The translations under genes and the position numbers were made by a program. DNA of 64,000 bases from Curtobacterium sp. MCBA15_001 (GTDB lineage: Bacteria > Actinomycetota > Actinomycetes > Actinomycetales > Microbacteriaceae): NCBI RefSeq assembly GCF_001864835.1, contig NZ_MJGI01000023.1, forward strand, positions 11,673 through 75,672, written 5' to 3'. Below, in pieces: positions 49,978-58,368 of this stretch. Under the pieces are notes generated by a model. That model had not been told where the DNA came from. It did no database searches and was given only the letters and a program-made list of their open reading frames with translations. Within the stretch, counting starts at the first letter, position 1; the number at the start of each line of letters is the position of its first letter.

Positions 49978-51237
49978 TCAGCTGGCGGTGTGGCGGGCCG
50001 AGCGTTCCGCTGCCATCAGGCGCCGGGCCTCCCGGAACCGACGGCGGAGCTTCTCCACCGGGACCTCGACCGCGTAGGCCGCGCCGACGGCCACCAGGAC
50101 CGCTGCGCCGAGCAGCCAGACCCAGTCGAACGCGCCGAACAGGCTCGACGTGACCGTCCCGAGCAGGGCGATCACGAGCGGGTGCCACAGGTACGCGGAG
50201 TACGACACGCGCCGGCCGAACCAGGCCATCGGCGTCCACGACAGCGCGATCGACAGCGGGCTGCGCACCGACACCAGGCCGCCGATCAGCAGCGCGGACA
50301 CCAGCCCGGTCGCCGGCAGCAGCACGCCGAAGGTCCACGCGTGCTGCGTCCAGTCGTCGTCGATCCAGAACTGCACCGCGGCGAGCATGCCGATCCCGAG
50401 CCAGGTCCCGAGGTGTCCGGCGATGCCGGCAGCCCAGGTGCGGACCCGCTCGTCGTCGAGCAGCAGCGCCAACAGGCACCCGGTCGCGAGCGGCACCAGG
50501 CCGAGCACGGGGGAGAAGTACACGTCCGGGGTGGAGCCGCCGTTCGGCGTGCGGTAGCTCGCCCACGACCCGATCGACGCGGCCACGATCACCACGGCCA
50601 GGCCGGCCATCAGCACGCGGCGACGGGCGCGGAGTGCGAAGAGCAGCACCAGGACCGGCGGCCAGACGAGGTAGAACTGCTCCTCCATCGACAGGCTCCA
50701 CGTGTGTGCGAAGACGCCCTGCGTGGTGTCCCAGAACGAGCGGAACAGGTTGCCGGTGTAGCTCAGCGCGATGAAGGCGGCCTCGCCGGGGGAGAACGAC
50801 GCACCCTTGTAGCCGCCGACCCAGGACCACAGGGCGAGGCCCGCGGCCACCATCACGAGCAGCGCTGGGTACAGGCGGAGCAGGCGCTTCACCCAGAACG
50901 AGCCGAGCCGGACCGTTCCCGTGCGACGGTGCTCGCCCAGCAGCAGGGTGGTGATGAGGAAGCCGGACAGCACGAAGAAGACGGTGACGCCGATGAAGCC
51001 GCCCTCGAACCCGGTGACGTGCAGGTGGTAGAGCATCACGATGACGATCGCGACGGTGCGCAGCCCGTCGAGTGCGGTGGCGCGGGTGGCCAGGGGCGCG
51101 GCCGTGCCCTTGCCGGTGGTCGTGCCCGTGCCGGTCGCGGGCGCGGTGGTCGGTGCGGGCGCGATGGTCCGCGTGGTCGGTGCGGGCGCGATGGTCCGCG
51201 TGGTCGCGGTGCCGTTCTCCAGCGTGCTCGAGGACAT
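49978..51237 (-). CDS. Acyltransferase family 3 (OafA/YrhL-like) membrane protein
   Basis: A 419-residue protein with about ten membrane helices. It has the family start LDGLRTVAIVIVMLYHL with the catalytic His, and the GVTVFFVLSGFLIT motif that follows. Such enzymes acetylate or succinylate cell-surface glycans using a cytoplasmic acyl donor. The first 45 residues are low-complexity and contain a duplicated TTRTIAPAP unit. No SGNH domain is fused at the C-terminus. It is a single gene. Confidence 0.87.
   Translation of the reverse strand: MSSSTLENGTATTRTIAPAPTTRTIAPAPTTAPATGTGTTTGKGTAAPLATRATALDGLRTVAIVIVMLYHLHVTGFEGGFIGVTVFFVLSGFLITTLLLGEHRRTGTVRLGSFWVKRLLRLYPALLVMVAAGLALWSWVGGYKGASFSPGEAAFIALSYTGNLFRSFWDTTQGVFAHTWSLSMEEQFYLVWPPVLVLLFALRARRRVLMAGLAVVIVAASIGSWASYRTPNGGSTPDVYFSPVLGLVPLATGCLLALLLDDERVRTWAAGIAGHLGTWLGIGMLAAVQFWIDDDWTQHAWTFGVLLPATGLVSALLIGGLVSVRSPLSIALSWTPMAWFGRRVSYSAYLWHPLVIALLGTVTSSLFGAFDWVWLLGAAVLVAVGAAYAVEVPVEKLRRRFREARRLMAAERSARHTAS
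51146..51199. repeat. 27-bp tandem repeat, two exact copies, in the acyltransferase 5' end
   Basis: Units 51146-51172 and 51173-51199 are identical and in frame, each encoding nine residues of the Thr/Pro/Ala-rich cytoplasmic tail. Confidence 0.8.
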
Positions 51238-51271
51238 CGGCCCAGGATGCTCCGCCCGCCCATGAGCGACC

Positions 51272-51844
51272 TCAGTGTCCGGGGTGCACGAGCTCCGTCA
51301 GCGCGCTGAGGCGTTCGTGCGTGATGGCCTCCATCGACCGCGTCTCACCCGGCGCGATCCACTGCTGGAACGACAGGTGGAACACCGTGATCCCCGTCTC
51401 CGCGGCGAGTGTGGCGGCCGGCTCGGGGACACCCCGTGCGCGCAGGACCTCGCCGATCCGGACCGTGGCCATCGCCAGCTTGCCGAGTTCACGTTCCCTC
51501 AGGGACGGTTCGGCCTCGATGATCGGTTGCCGCAGGCGCGACCACGCTCGGCGGTCGTCCGCGAAGAACGCACCGGTGTGCTGCAGGGCCCGGGCGACCA
51601 GGTCGAACGGAGGCGTGTCCGCCGGCGCCTGGTCGATCGGGTCGGTGAACAGGGCGACGAAGTCGTCCTGGCCGGCGAACAGCACCTCGCGCTTGTCGGC
51701 GAAGTGCCGGAAGAAGGTGCGTTCGGTGACCTCGGCCGCTGCGGCGATCTCGGCGACGGTGGTCTGCTCGAACCCGTGCTCGGCGAACAGCTGCAGGGAG
51801 ACGGCCTGCAGGCGATCTCGGGTGCCGGGTTGCCAACGGGCCAT
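51272..51844 (-). CDS. TetR-family regulator divergent from an epimerase-like gene
   Basis: A 190-residue TetR repressor with a canonical N-terminal helix-turn-helix (LFAEHGFEQTTVAEIAAAAE, then TFFRHFADKREVLF) and a C-terminal helical sensor domain. TAGACT lies six bases before the ATG. The palindrome at 51889-51909 lies between it and the divergent epimerase, which is likely its target. Confidence 0.87.
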   Translation of the reverse strand: MARWQPGTRDRLQAVSLQLFAEHGFEQTTVAEIAAAAEVTERTFFRHFADKREVLFAGQDDFVALFTDPIDQAPADTPPFDLVARALQHTGAFFADDRRAWSRLRQPIIEAEPSLRERELGKLAMATVRIGEVLRARGVPEPAATLAAETGITVFHLSFQQWIAPGETRSMEAITHERLSALTELVHPGH

Positions 51845-51888
51845 GGGGAGAGTCTACTGATGACAGCGGCTGACATCCGGGTGTACGG

Positions 51889-51909
51889 TGATGTCAGTGC
51901 ATGACATCA
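51889..51909. promoter_or_regulatory. TetR operator between regulator and epimerase-like gene
   Basis: TGATGTCA (51889-51896) and TGACATCA (51902-51909) are exact inverted arms around GTGCA. A weaker related dyad lies 10-30 bases to the left, near the regulator's promoter. Confidence 0.7.
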
Positions 51910-51974
51910 GGTTGTGCACACCCCGCGTCTCGCACTCATGAGCGGCGTGACGCGGCACCTGGAAGGACTGCAGC

Positions 51975-52880
51975 ATGCACGTGTTCGTCACCGGAGCCTC
52001 CGGCTGGATCGGCTCAGCCACCGTCGACGACCTGGTCGCCGCCGGACACCACGTCGTCGGGCTCGCCCGGTCGGACGCTTCCGCCCGAGCCGTTTCGGCA
52101 GCGGGGGCGACCCCGCTGCGCGGTGACCTCGACGACCTCGAGGCCCTGCGCCGGGGTGCGTCCGAGGCCGACGCCGTGGTGCACCTCGCCAACAAGCACG
52201 ACTGGTCGAACTCGGCTGCGACGAACGCCGCCGAGCGTGCCGCGGTCGAGGCCATCGGCGAGACGCTCGTCGGCACGGACCGACCGTTCGTCGTCGCCTC
52301 GGGCATCGCTGGCCTGGCACCCGACCGGCCCGCCGTCGAGTCCGACGCCTCGCCCTTCACCGGTCCGGACGCGCCGCGCGGTGGCAGTGAGGCCCGGGCG
52401 TTCGACTTCGTCGCCGACGGCGTCCGCACCATCGCGGCCCGGTTCGCCCCGACGGTGCACGGCGTCGGCGACCACGGCTTCATCGCGCTCATCACCGCTG
52501 CCGCCCGGACGCACGGGTTCGCCGCGTACGTCGGGGACGGCACGAACTCCTGGTCCGCCGTGCACCGCTCGGATGCGGCGCGGTTGGTGCGGCTCGGAGT
52601 CGAGCAGGCTCCTGCCGGCACCCGGCTGCACGCCACGGCGGAGACCGCGGTCCCCACGCGGGAGATCGCCGAGGCCATCGGTGCGTCGCTCGGGCTGCCC
52701 GTGCGGTCGATCGACCCGGCCGATGCCGTGGCGCACTTCGGGTTCGTCGGGCAGTTCTTCGGGATGGAGATGTCGGGCGACTCCACCGCGACGCGGTCGC
52801 TGCTCGGGTGGGATCCGGTCGGGCCGACGCTCGTCGAGGACATCGCCGCCGGTGCGTACGCGGGTGCGGCCGCGCGGTAG
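51975..52880 (+). CDS. NAD-dependent epimerase/dehydratase-family protein
   Basis: A 301-residue extended short-chain dehydrogenase. MHVFVTGASGWIGSATV provides the Rossmann motif; the catalytic Tyr-x3-Lys of the family is not clear, and the segment FAPTVHGVGDHGFI resembles the SDR_a group of nucleotide-sugar or unknown substrates. GGAAGG precedes the ATG. Control by the divergent TetR protein suggests induction by a small molecule, perhaps one it modifies. Confidence 0.8.
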   Translation: MHVFVTGASGWIGSATVDDLVAAGHHVVGLARSDASARAVSAAGATPLRGDLDDLEALRRGASEADAVVHLANKHDWSNSAATNAAERAAVEAIGETLVGTDRPFVVASGIAGLAPDRPAVESDASPFTGPDAPRGGSEARAFDFVADGVRTIAARFAPTVHGVGDHGFIALITAAARTHGFAAYVGDGTNSWSAVHRSDAARLVRLGVEQAPAGTRLHATAETAVPTREIAEAIGASLGLPVRSIDPADAVAHFGFVGQFFGMEMSGDSTATRSLLGWDPVGPTLVEDIAAGAYAGAAAR

Positions 52881-52884
52881 GGAC

Positions 52885-52926
52885 GGGCGGTAGGGCGGGC
52901 GGGCGGTAGGGCGGGCGGGCGGGCGG
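52885..52926 (+). other. G-run repeat with G-quadruplex potential
   Basis: A 16-base unit (GGGCGGTAGGGCGGGC) occurs twice, at 52885-52900 and 52901-52916, and is followed by more GGGC units, giving at least seven runs of three G on the plus strand. It begins four bases after the epimerase stop codon. Confidence 0.6.
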
Positions 52927-52945
52927 CGCCAGCGCTGACCCCGAA

Positions 52946-52981
52946 CGACAGATTCGATGTCGTACGACGTCGGATCTGTCG
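52946..52981. repeat. 36-nt quasi-palindrome, copy A
   Basis: CGACAGAT...ATCTGTCG arms surround the exact core GTCGTACGAC; the two mismatches are G-U compatible in RNA. It lies between convergent genes. Confidence 0.75.
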
Positions 52982-53017
52982 CGGCACCCGCCCACGCCCG
53001 GCGCCGCACGACCCTCG

Positions 53018-53053
53018 CGACATCATCGATGTCGTACGACAGCGGTGATGTCG
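53018..53053. repeat. 36-nt quasi-palindrome, copy B
   Basis: Same length and core (GATGTCGTACGAC) as copy A, with different outer arms CGACATCA...TGATGTCG, starting exactly 72 bases downstream of the start of copy A. One mismatch is G-U compatible, the other not. Confidence 0.75.
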
Positions 53054-53123
53054 TTCCGAGTCGGCAGCGCCCGCCCCGCCTCGCGCCCGCAGCGCCCGCA
53101 GCGCGCCCGCGCCCGCAGCGCCC

Positions 53124-54422
53124 CTACTCGGCCTTCTGCATCTGCCAGGGCTCGGGCTCGCGGTCGCCGTTGGGCCGCACCGGCCGGACGTCGCCCACGA
53201 TCGGGATCGAGCGCTTCCGCATGAACCACAGGTAGCGGACGAAGAAGTGCGACAGCGTCGACAGCCGGTTGCCGTTGCCGAGCAGCGACGCGATGTGCAC
53301 GGCGACCCAGGCGGCCCACGCCACCGGCCCCACCATCGTGATCCCACCGCGCAGCTGCGCGACGGCGGCGTTCGTGCCGATCGTCGCCATCGTGCCCTTG
53401 TCGAAGTACTTCAGGTGCTCGGTCGGCTTGCCGTGCAGCGTGCGGACGATCTGCTTGGCGATGTGCTTGCCGCCCTGCAGCGCCGGTTGGGCAAGCTGCG
53501 CGAGGGCGTCGTCCTGCGCGGCGATGTCGCCGGCGGCCCAGATGCCCTCGACGCCCTTCACGCTCAGGTCGTCGTTCACCTGGATGCGTCCGCCATGGGT
53601 CTGCGGCATGCCCCAGTTCGAGACCTCCTTGTGCGCGGCCACGCCCGTCGCCCAGATCACCTGCGAGGCGGGGATGAACTCGCCGCTCGCCGTCATCACG
53701 CCGTCGGGGCGGACCTCGGACACGCCGGTGTTCAGGCGCAGCACGACCCCGCGCTTCCGCAGCACCTTCGCCGCGTACCGCCGCAGCCGCGGTGCGAAGG
53801 GCTTCAGCAGCTCACCGCTCCGGTGCACGAGCGTGATGGTGATGTTGCCGCGGAGGATCTCCGGGTACGCACCCTCGAGCGCCTGGTCGCGCAGCTCGGC
53901 GAGCGCCCCCGCCATCTCGACGCCGGTCGCGCCGCCGCCGACGATGACGACGCGGATCTCGTCGGGACCCTGCTTGGCGGCGGCCTGCTCGAGCCGGGTG
54001 AAGAGCTCGTCACGGATGCGGAGCGCCTGCGACCGGGAGTACATCGAGTACGCGTACTCGTAGGCGCCCGGGGTGCCGAAGTAGCTCGTGTTGACGCCGT
54101 TCGCCAGGATGAGGTGGTCGTACGTCAGGTGCTCGCCGTCGGACATCTCGGCGATCTTCTCGGCCGGCCGGATGTTCGTCAGCAGCCCGTGCCGGAACTC
54201 GGCGTTGTCCTGTCGTGCCCGCAGCGAGCGCAGGAAGTAGGTCACGTCGCCGGCGTTCAGGCCGCCCGTCGCCACCTGGTACATGAGGGGCTGGAACATG
54301 TTGTAGACGTGCCGGTCGACGAGCGTGATGCGGACCGGTGCGTCGGCGAGCTCGCGCATCGCGGCGATGCCGGCGAATCCACCGCCGACGATGACGACGT
54401 GCGGGCGGGTGTCCTGCGGCAT
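53124..54422 (-). CDS. ndh: Type II NADH dehydrogenase (NDH-2)
   Basis: A 432-residue flavoprotein that passes electrons from NADH to quinone without pumping protons. FAD binding is by VIVGGGFAGIAAMREL at the N-terminus and VEGIWAAGDIAAQ; NADH binding by VVIVGGGATGVEMAG at about 165. The AQPALQGGKHIAK segment is typical of NDH-2 quinone-site helices. The C-terminus carries amphipathic and hydrophobic stretches for membrane attachment. GGAG precedes the ATG; a start 39 bases further upstream lacks a ribosome site. Confidence 0.92.
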   Translation of the reverse strand: MPQDTRPHVVIVGGGFAGIAAMRELADAPVRITLVDRHVYNMFQPLMYQVATGGLNAGDVTYFLRSLRARQDNAEFRHGLLTNIRPAEKIAEMSDGEHLTYDHLILANGVNTSYFGTPGAYEYAYSMYSRSQALRIRDELFTRLEQAAAKQGPDEIRVVIVGGGATGVEMAGALAELRDQALEGAYPEILRGNITITLVHRSGELLKPFAPRLRRYAAKVLRKRGVVLRLNTGVSEVRPDGVMTASGEFIPASQVIWATGVAAHKEVSNWGMPQTHGGRIQVNDDLSVKGVEGIWAAGDIAAQDDALAQLAQPALQGGKHIAKQIVRTLHGKPTEHLKYFDKGTMATIGTNAAVAQLRGGITMVGPVAWAAWVAVHIASLLGNGNRLSTLSHFFVRYLWFMRKRSIPIVGDVRPVRPNGDREPEPWQMQKAE

Positions 54423-54502
54423 GGTGGGCTCCGTGGGTGATGCGGTCAACGGCAGCACCAACGGTACGCGCGTCCGGCACCTCCCGATGACGCGCGGGCG
54501 AC

Positions 54503-54530
54503 GGACGGGAGGCCCGGCTCGCCTCCGTCA
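54503..54530. terminator. Degenerate GGGAGGC inverted repeat at the end of the RibD-like gene
   Basis: GACGGGAGGC and GCCTCCGTC flank a short GC loop and overlap the stop codon of the gene ending at 54528. One base is missing from the second arm relative to the perfect copies elsewhere. Confidence 0.5.
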
Positions 54531-55076
54531 GTCCCCGAACGGCCCGTAGGTGCTCAGGACGTTGCCCTTGCTCGTCACGGTGCTGCCGACCAGGCGCAGG
54601 CGCGTGGGCGGGTCGGTCGGCTCGAAGAGCTTCCGTCCCGAGCCGGCGATCGCCGGGTGCACCATGAGCTGCAGTTCGTCCAGCAGCCCGGCGAACAGCA
54701 GGCTGCGGACGAGCGTGACGCTGCCGCACACCGCGATGTCGCCGCCGTCCTGCTGCTTCAGGTCCCGCACGAAGGCGTGGACGTCGCCCTGGATGAGCGC
54801 GGCGTTCTGCCACGTCAGGTCGCCGGTCAGCGTGGTCGAGGCGACGTGCTTCTCGATCGGGTTGATCCACTGGCCGAAGGGGTCGTCGGGGTGGGCGGGC
54901 CACCACTCGGACCACTCCGCGTAGCTGTTGCGTCCGAGCAGCACCGTGTCCGTCCGGCCCATGAACGTGCCCATCGCCGCGCCGAGCTCGTCGTCAAAGC
55001 TGTCGTACTGGAAGTTGTACGGGTCCTGCACGACGCCGTCGACCGACGCGAACAACCCCGATGTCACCTTGCGCAT
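54528..55076 (-). CDS. RibD C-terminal/dihydrofolate-reductase-fold protein
   Basis: A 182-residue NADPH-binding reductase of the RibD_C family. It begins MRKVTSGLFASVDGVVQDP, has the pyridine-nucleotide region GGDIAVCGSVTLVRSLL and ends in a beta strand with KLFEPTDPPTRLRLV. Stand-alone members are widespread in actinobacteria, mostly of unknown substrate, and do not make riboflavin alone. TACCCT lies six bases before the ATG, so it is probably leaderless. Confidence 0.83.
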   Translation of the reverse strand: MRKVTSGLFASVDGVVQDPYNFQYDSFDDELGAAMGTFMGRTDTVLLGRNSYAEWSEWWPAHPDDPFGQWINPIEKHVASTTLTGDLTWQNAALIQGDVHAFVRDLKQQDGGDIAVCGSVTLVRSLLFAGLLDELQLMVHPAIAGSGRKLFEPTDPPTRLRLVGSTVTSKGNVLSTYGPFGD

Positions 55077-55092
55077 GCTCGGAGGGTAGCGC

Positions 55093-55608
55093 TCAGCCGT
55101 CCTGACCGGAACTGCCCGGGAACCGCTCGGTGCCGCCGCCCTGCCCGGGGAACCGGTTCGTGCCGCCGGGGAACTGCGGGGTCGACTGCGACTGGTGGGA
55201 GCCGATGGCGTGCCCGATCGCGAAGCCGACACCACCGCCGGTCAGCACCGCGGCGACGCCGACGGCCACCGCCACCACCGGCCAGAACCACGGCGGCCGG
55301 GGCTTCGTCGTGCGCTGTGTCGGCGCACCCGACCAGGTCGACCAGGCAGGCGGCCCGGCGTACGGACCGGCCGGCGGCCCTGCCTGCGGTGCTGCCTGTG
55401 GACCGGCCGGCCCGGCGGCGCCGTTCCAGGCGCTCGGCCCGGCCGGCGCCCCGGTGCCGTACCAGGCGCTCGGCGCGGCCGGCGCGGCGGTGCCGTACCG
55501 GTCGCTCGGCCCGGTGGGGGTGCTTCCCCAGCCCGCGTCGGTGCGGACGGGTTCGTGGTCCTGGGGAGCGGGGGCGTCCGCGCGGGGGAGGTCGTTCATG
55601 CCCGACAT
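55093..55608 (-). CDS. Pro/Gly-rich single-pass membrane protein
   Basis: A 171-residue protein I do not recognise. The first 100 residues are disordered, rich in Pro, Gly and Ala, with repeated GPSAWYGTGAP/GPSAWNGAAGP units; a single membrane helix follows (WFWPVVAVAVGVAAVLTG, about 113-138), and the external tail is Gln/Gly/Pro-rich (QFPGGTNRFPGQGG). GGAGG stands seven bases before the ATG; another ATG three codons in is possible. The architecture resembles actinobacterial anchors that recruit partners through a Pro-rich cytoplasmic tail. Confidence 0.68.
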   Translation of the reverse strand: MSGMNDLPRADAPAPQDHEPVRTDAGWGSTPTGPSDRYGTAAPAAPSAWYGTGAPAGPSAWNGAAGPAGPQAAPQAGPPAGPYAGPPAWSTWSGAPTQRTTKPRPPWFWPVVAVAVGVAAVLTGGGVGFAIGHAIGSHQSQSTPQFPGGTNRFPGQGGGTERFPGSSGQDG

Positions 55609-55686
55609 CCCACGCCCTCCAGGCAAGAGGACCCGATGACGAAGCTGTCGAGCACCTGGGGAGGAGCGCCTGCGTACGCTCGAGGT

Positions 55687-56460
55687 GTGCGCGCGCTGGT
55701 GGAGACGGTCTCGGTGGACGGCATGCCCGTGCGGCTCCGGACGATGGCGCCCGCGGGCCGTCGTCGTGACGCGCTCGCGCCGACGATCGTCCTGGTGCAC
55801 GGGATCGGGATGTCGCACCGGTCCTTCGCCCGGTCGCAGCGGGTCCTCGCCCGGAAGCACCGCACCGTCGCGGTCGACCTGCCGGGCTTCGGTGGCCTGC
55901 CCGCGGTGGGGCGACGGCTCGAGGTACCGGAGCTCGGGGACGTCGTGATGCGGGCGATCAGAGCCGTCGGTGTCCGCGAGAGCGTGCTGGTCGGACAGTC
56001 GATGGGCTCGCAGGTCGTCGTCGCGGCGGCGCTGCACCACCCGGACGAGGTCCTCGCCGTGGTCCTCGTCGGGCCCGTCGTGGACGACCGACACCGTTCG
56101 CTCCTCTGGCTCGCGGGCGCACTCGGGCGCGACGGCCTGGTCGAGGACGCCCGGATGAACGTCGTGCTCCTCACCGACTACTTCCGGAGCCTGCGGCAGT
56201 ACGTCCGTGAACTCCGCCCGATGCTCCGGTGGCCGATGGCCGACGCCGTCGGTTCACTGCGCGTCCCGGTGCTCGTCGTGCGTGGCACCCGGGACCCGAT
56301 CGCGCGCAGCGCGTGGGCGGGACGTCTGGCGCGGGCCGCCCGCGACGGCGCGATGGTCGAGCTGTACGGGGCGCACCACGTGCAGGAGCACCAGCCCGGA
56401 GCGTTCGCCGAGTTGGTCGACGAGTTCCGCCGCGCGCAGTCGCTGCAGGCGACCCGATGA
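55687..56460 (+). CDS. Alpha/beta hydrolase
   Basis: A 257-residue hydrolase with the oxyanion motif VLVHGIGMSHRSF near residue 30, nucleophile elbow VGQSMGSQVV and a late catalytic His in GAHHVQEHQP; an acidic residue in GTRDP completes the triad. The substrate is unknown. I chose the GTG at 55687 because TACGCT ends six bases before it; the ATG at 55636 is also open but its codons show poor GC bias. It overlaps the next hydrolase by ATGA, so the two act together. Confidence 0.78.
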   Translation: MRALVETVSVDGMPVRLRTMAPAGRRRDALAPTIVLVHGIGMSHRSFARSQRVLARKHRTVAVDLPGFGGLPAVGRRLEVPELGDVVMRAIRAVGVRESVLVGQSMGSQVVVAAALHHPDEVLAVVLVGPVVDDRHRSLLWLAGALGRDGLVEDARMNVVLLTDYFRSLRQYVRELRPMLRWPMADAVGSLRVPVLVVRGTRDPIARSAWAGRLARAARDGAMVELYGAHHVQEHQPGAFAELVDEFRRAQSLQATR

Positions 56461-57185
56461 CCGGCCCGGCCACGGACGGTGGCGAGCCGACGCGGACGGG
56501 GTGGGTCAAGCCTCCCACCCGGGTGGGCGTGGTGCGGCGGTCCTGGTGGGCTGTCCTGGACTGGGTCTACGCCGCGGTGTGGCAGGTCCGCAGCCTGGGA
56601 CCGACGACCGCCGACGACTACCTGAGCGGCGACGGCGCACCCGTGGTGGTGGTGCCGGGCGTGTACGAGACGTGGCACTTCATGCGGCCCCTGATGGACG
56701 CGCTGCACGACGCCGGGCACCCGGTGCACGTGCTGGCCTCGCTGCGGCACAACCTGCGACCCGTGCCGGTCTCGGCCGCCGAGGTGATGGCCTCGATCGA
56801 CGAGCTCGACCTGCGCGGCGTGCTGCTCGTGACCCACAGCAAGGGCGGGCTGATCGGCAAGTACGCGATGGCGGAGCTGGACCCCGACGGCCGGATCGAC
56901 CGCATGGTCGCGGTGTCGACGCCGTTCGCGGGGTCGGTGTACGCGAACCTGGCACCCGTGGCGCACCTGCGGGTGTTCCGGGCCGCGGACCCCGTGTTGG
57001 CGGCGCTGGCGCAGGAGCGCGACGTGAACGGGCGGATCACCTCGGTGTACGGGGTGTTCGACACGCTCATCCCGGGCGGCAGCGAGCTGGCGGGGGCCAC
57101 GAACGTGCGGGTGCCCGTCGGGGGGCACTTCCGGATCCTCGGCGACCGGCGGACCCGCGACGCTGTGCTCGCCGCCGCGCGCTAG
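56457..57185 (+). CDS. Lipase-like alpha/beta hydrolase
   Basis: A 242-residue protein coupled to the preceding hydrolase. After a basic stretch and the hydrophobic WWAVLDWVYAAVW it shows the strand VVVVPGVYETWHF, the nucleophile elbow VTHSKGGLIG and a C-terminal VGGHFRILGDRR with the likely catalytic His; Asp may come from FDTLIPGG. Relatives are often called triacylglycerol lipases or PGAP1-like. The start sits in the previous stop (ATGA). Membrane association through the N-terminal hydrophobic segment is possible. Confidence 0.8.
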   Translation: MTGPATDGGEPTRTGWVKPPTRVGVVRRSWWAVLDWVYAAVWQVRSLGPTTADDYLSGDGAPVVVVPGVYETWHFMRPLMDALHDAGHPVHVLASLRHNLRPVPVSAAEVMASIDELDLRGVLLVTHSKGGLIGKYAMAELDPDGRIDRMVAVSTPFAGSVYANLAPVAHLRVFRAADPVLAALAQERDVNGRITSVYGVFDTLIPGGSELAGATNVRVPVGGHFRILGDRRTRDAVLAAAR

Positions 57186-57212
57186 CCCGCGCTGCCGCGC
57201 GGGCCGGCGAGA

Positions 57213-57343
57213 CTCTGCACGGTGCGTGGTTGCGGGCCCGTGCGAGCGTGATCGGGTGGTGCGGCGTCGGTACCTCGCACCACCCGCGCAACCTCGCACG
57301 GTGCGACCTCGCACGGCGGGAATCTGCACGGTGCGAGCGCGCT
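57213..57343. repeat. Nested palindromic array (copy 3)
   Basis: GGTTGCG (57228-57234) pairs with CGCAACC (57287-57293), and inside it GGTGGTGCG (57255-57263) with CGCACCACC (57276-57284). CTGCACGGTGCG and CCTCGCACGGTGCGACC variants stand on both sides. The array fills the gap between convergent genes and reaches the end of the lacI-type gene. Confidence 0.78.
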
Positions 57344-58368
57344 CAGCGCGGGCGGACGCTCGCGCGCTCGACGATGCGGTGCGGGATGACGACCGTGGAC
57401 GGGGGAGCGTCGCGGTCGGCGATGCGCGACGCCAGCAGGTCGAGGGCGGCGTCCGCGAAGGCCCGGCGGTCGAAGGCCACCGTCGTCAGGGCGGGGATCG
57501 CGAACGCCGCACCGTCGACGTCGTCGAACCCGATGACGCTGACCTGCTCCGGCACGCGGATGCCCCGCGCCGCCAGGACGTGCAGCACGCCGAACGCGAT
57601 CGAGTCGGAGAACGCGAAGACCGCGTCCGGCAGCGGCCCCTCGAGTGCTGTGAGCCACGCGTCGAACGACCCGGCCGCGTCCGCCGTGGTCCACCCGGAC
57701 AGCGGCACGCGCAGTGCCGGGTCCGGCGAGACCCCGGCAGCCCGGAGCGCTGCGTCGTACCCGCTGACGCGCAGCTCGCTCGTGGCCGTCCGGCGACGCC
57801 CGTCGGCCGTCGGGTCGGGGGCGCCGACGGCAGCGATCCGGCGGTGGCCGCGGTCGAGCAGGAACGTCGTGACCTCCTGTGCCGCGGCGACGCTGTCGAC
57901 GTGGACCTGGTCGACGTGCTCGGGTTCGACCTCGCCGATGACGACGGTGGGCGGCAGACCGACCGTGGACGCCAGGACGCTCGCGCTGAGGGTCACCGGG
58001 TTGAGGATCAGCCCGTCCACCAGGTGTGCCCGGGCGCGCGAGACCAGCTGGCGTTCGCGTTCGGGGTCGTTCGCCGTCTGGTCGAGCTGCACGACCCAGT
58101 CCCGGTCGCGGGCGAGCTCGACGAACCAGCGGGCGAGCTCGGCGGAGTACGCGCTGCTCATCTCCGGCAGGGTCAGGGCGATCGCGCCGGACCGGCCGTT
58201 GCGCAGCCCCCGGGCGGACAGGTTCGGCACGTAGTCGAGCTGGGCGAGGGCGGCCTCGACGCGTTCGCGGGTGTCCGGACGCACGACGACCCCGCCGTTG
58301 ACCACGTTGGAGACGGTCTTCGGCGAGACCCCGGCCAGGGCCGCGACGTCCCGCACGGTGGCTCGCAT
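57343..58368 (-). CDS. LacI-family transcriptional regulator
   Basis: A 341-residue LacI/GalR repressor. The N-terminal helix-turn-helix is MRATVRDVAALAGVSPKTVS followed by the hinge helix; residues 60-341 form a periplasmic-binding-protein-like sensor with VIGFDDVDGAAFAIPALTTV. TACGGT lies six bases before the ATG. A perfect 15-bp dyad upstream of the ABC operon 0.9 kb away (59198) is the type of site such proteins bind, and the sugar transported there is the likely inducer. Confidence 0.88.
   Translation of the reverse strand: MRATVRDVAALAGVSPKTVSNVVNGGVVVRPDTRERVEAALAQLDYVPNLSARGLRNGRSGAIALTLPEMSSAYSAELARWFVELARDRDWVVQLDQTANDPERERQLVSRARAHLVDGLILNPVTLSASVLASTVGLPPTVVIGEVEPEHVDQVHVDSVAAAQEVTTFLLDRGHRRIAAVGAPDPTADGRRRTATSELRVSGYDAALRAAGVSPDPALRVPLSGWTTADAAGSFDAWLTALEGPLPDAVFAFSDSIAFGVLHVLAARGIRVPEQVSVIGFDDVDGAAFAIPALTTVAFDRRAFADAALDLLASRIADRDAPPSTVVIPHRIVERASVRPR

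Noticed and set aside
53056-53123. CGCCCGCAG-type short repeats after the twin palindromes
   Set aside because: Low-complexity GC sequence with irregular units; no clear structure beyond composition.
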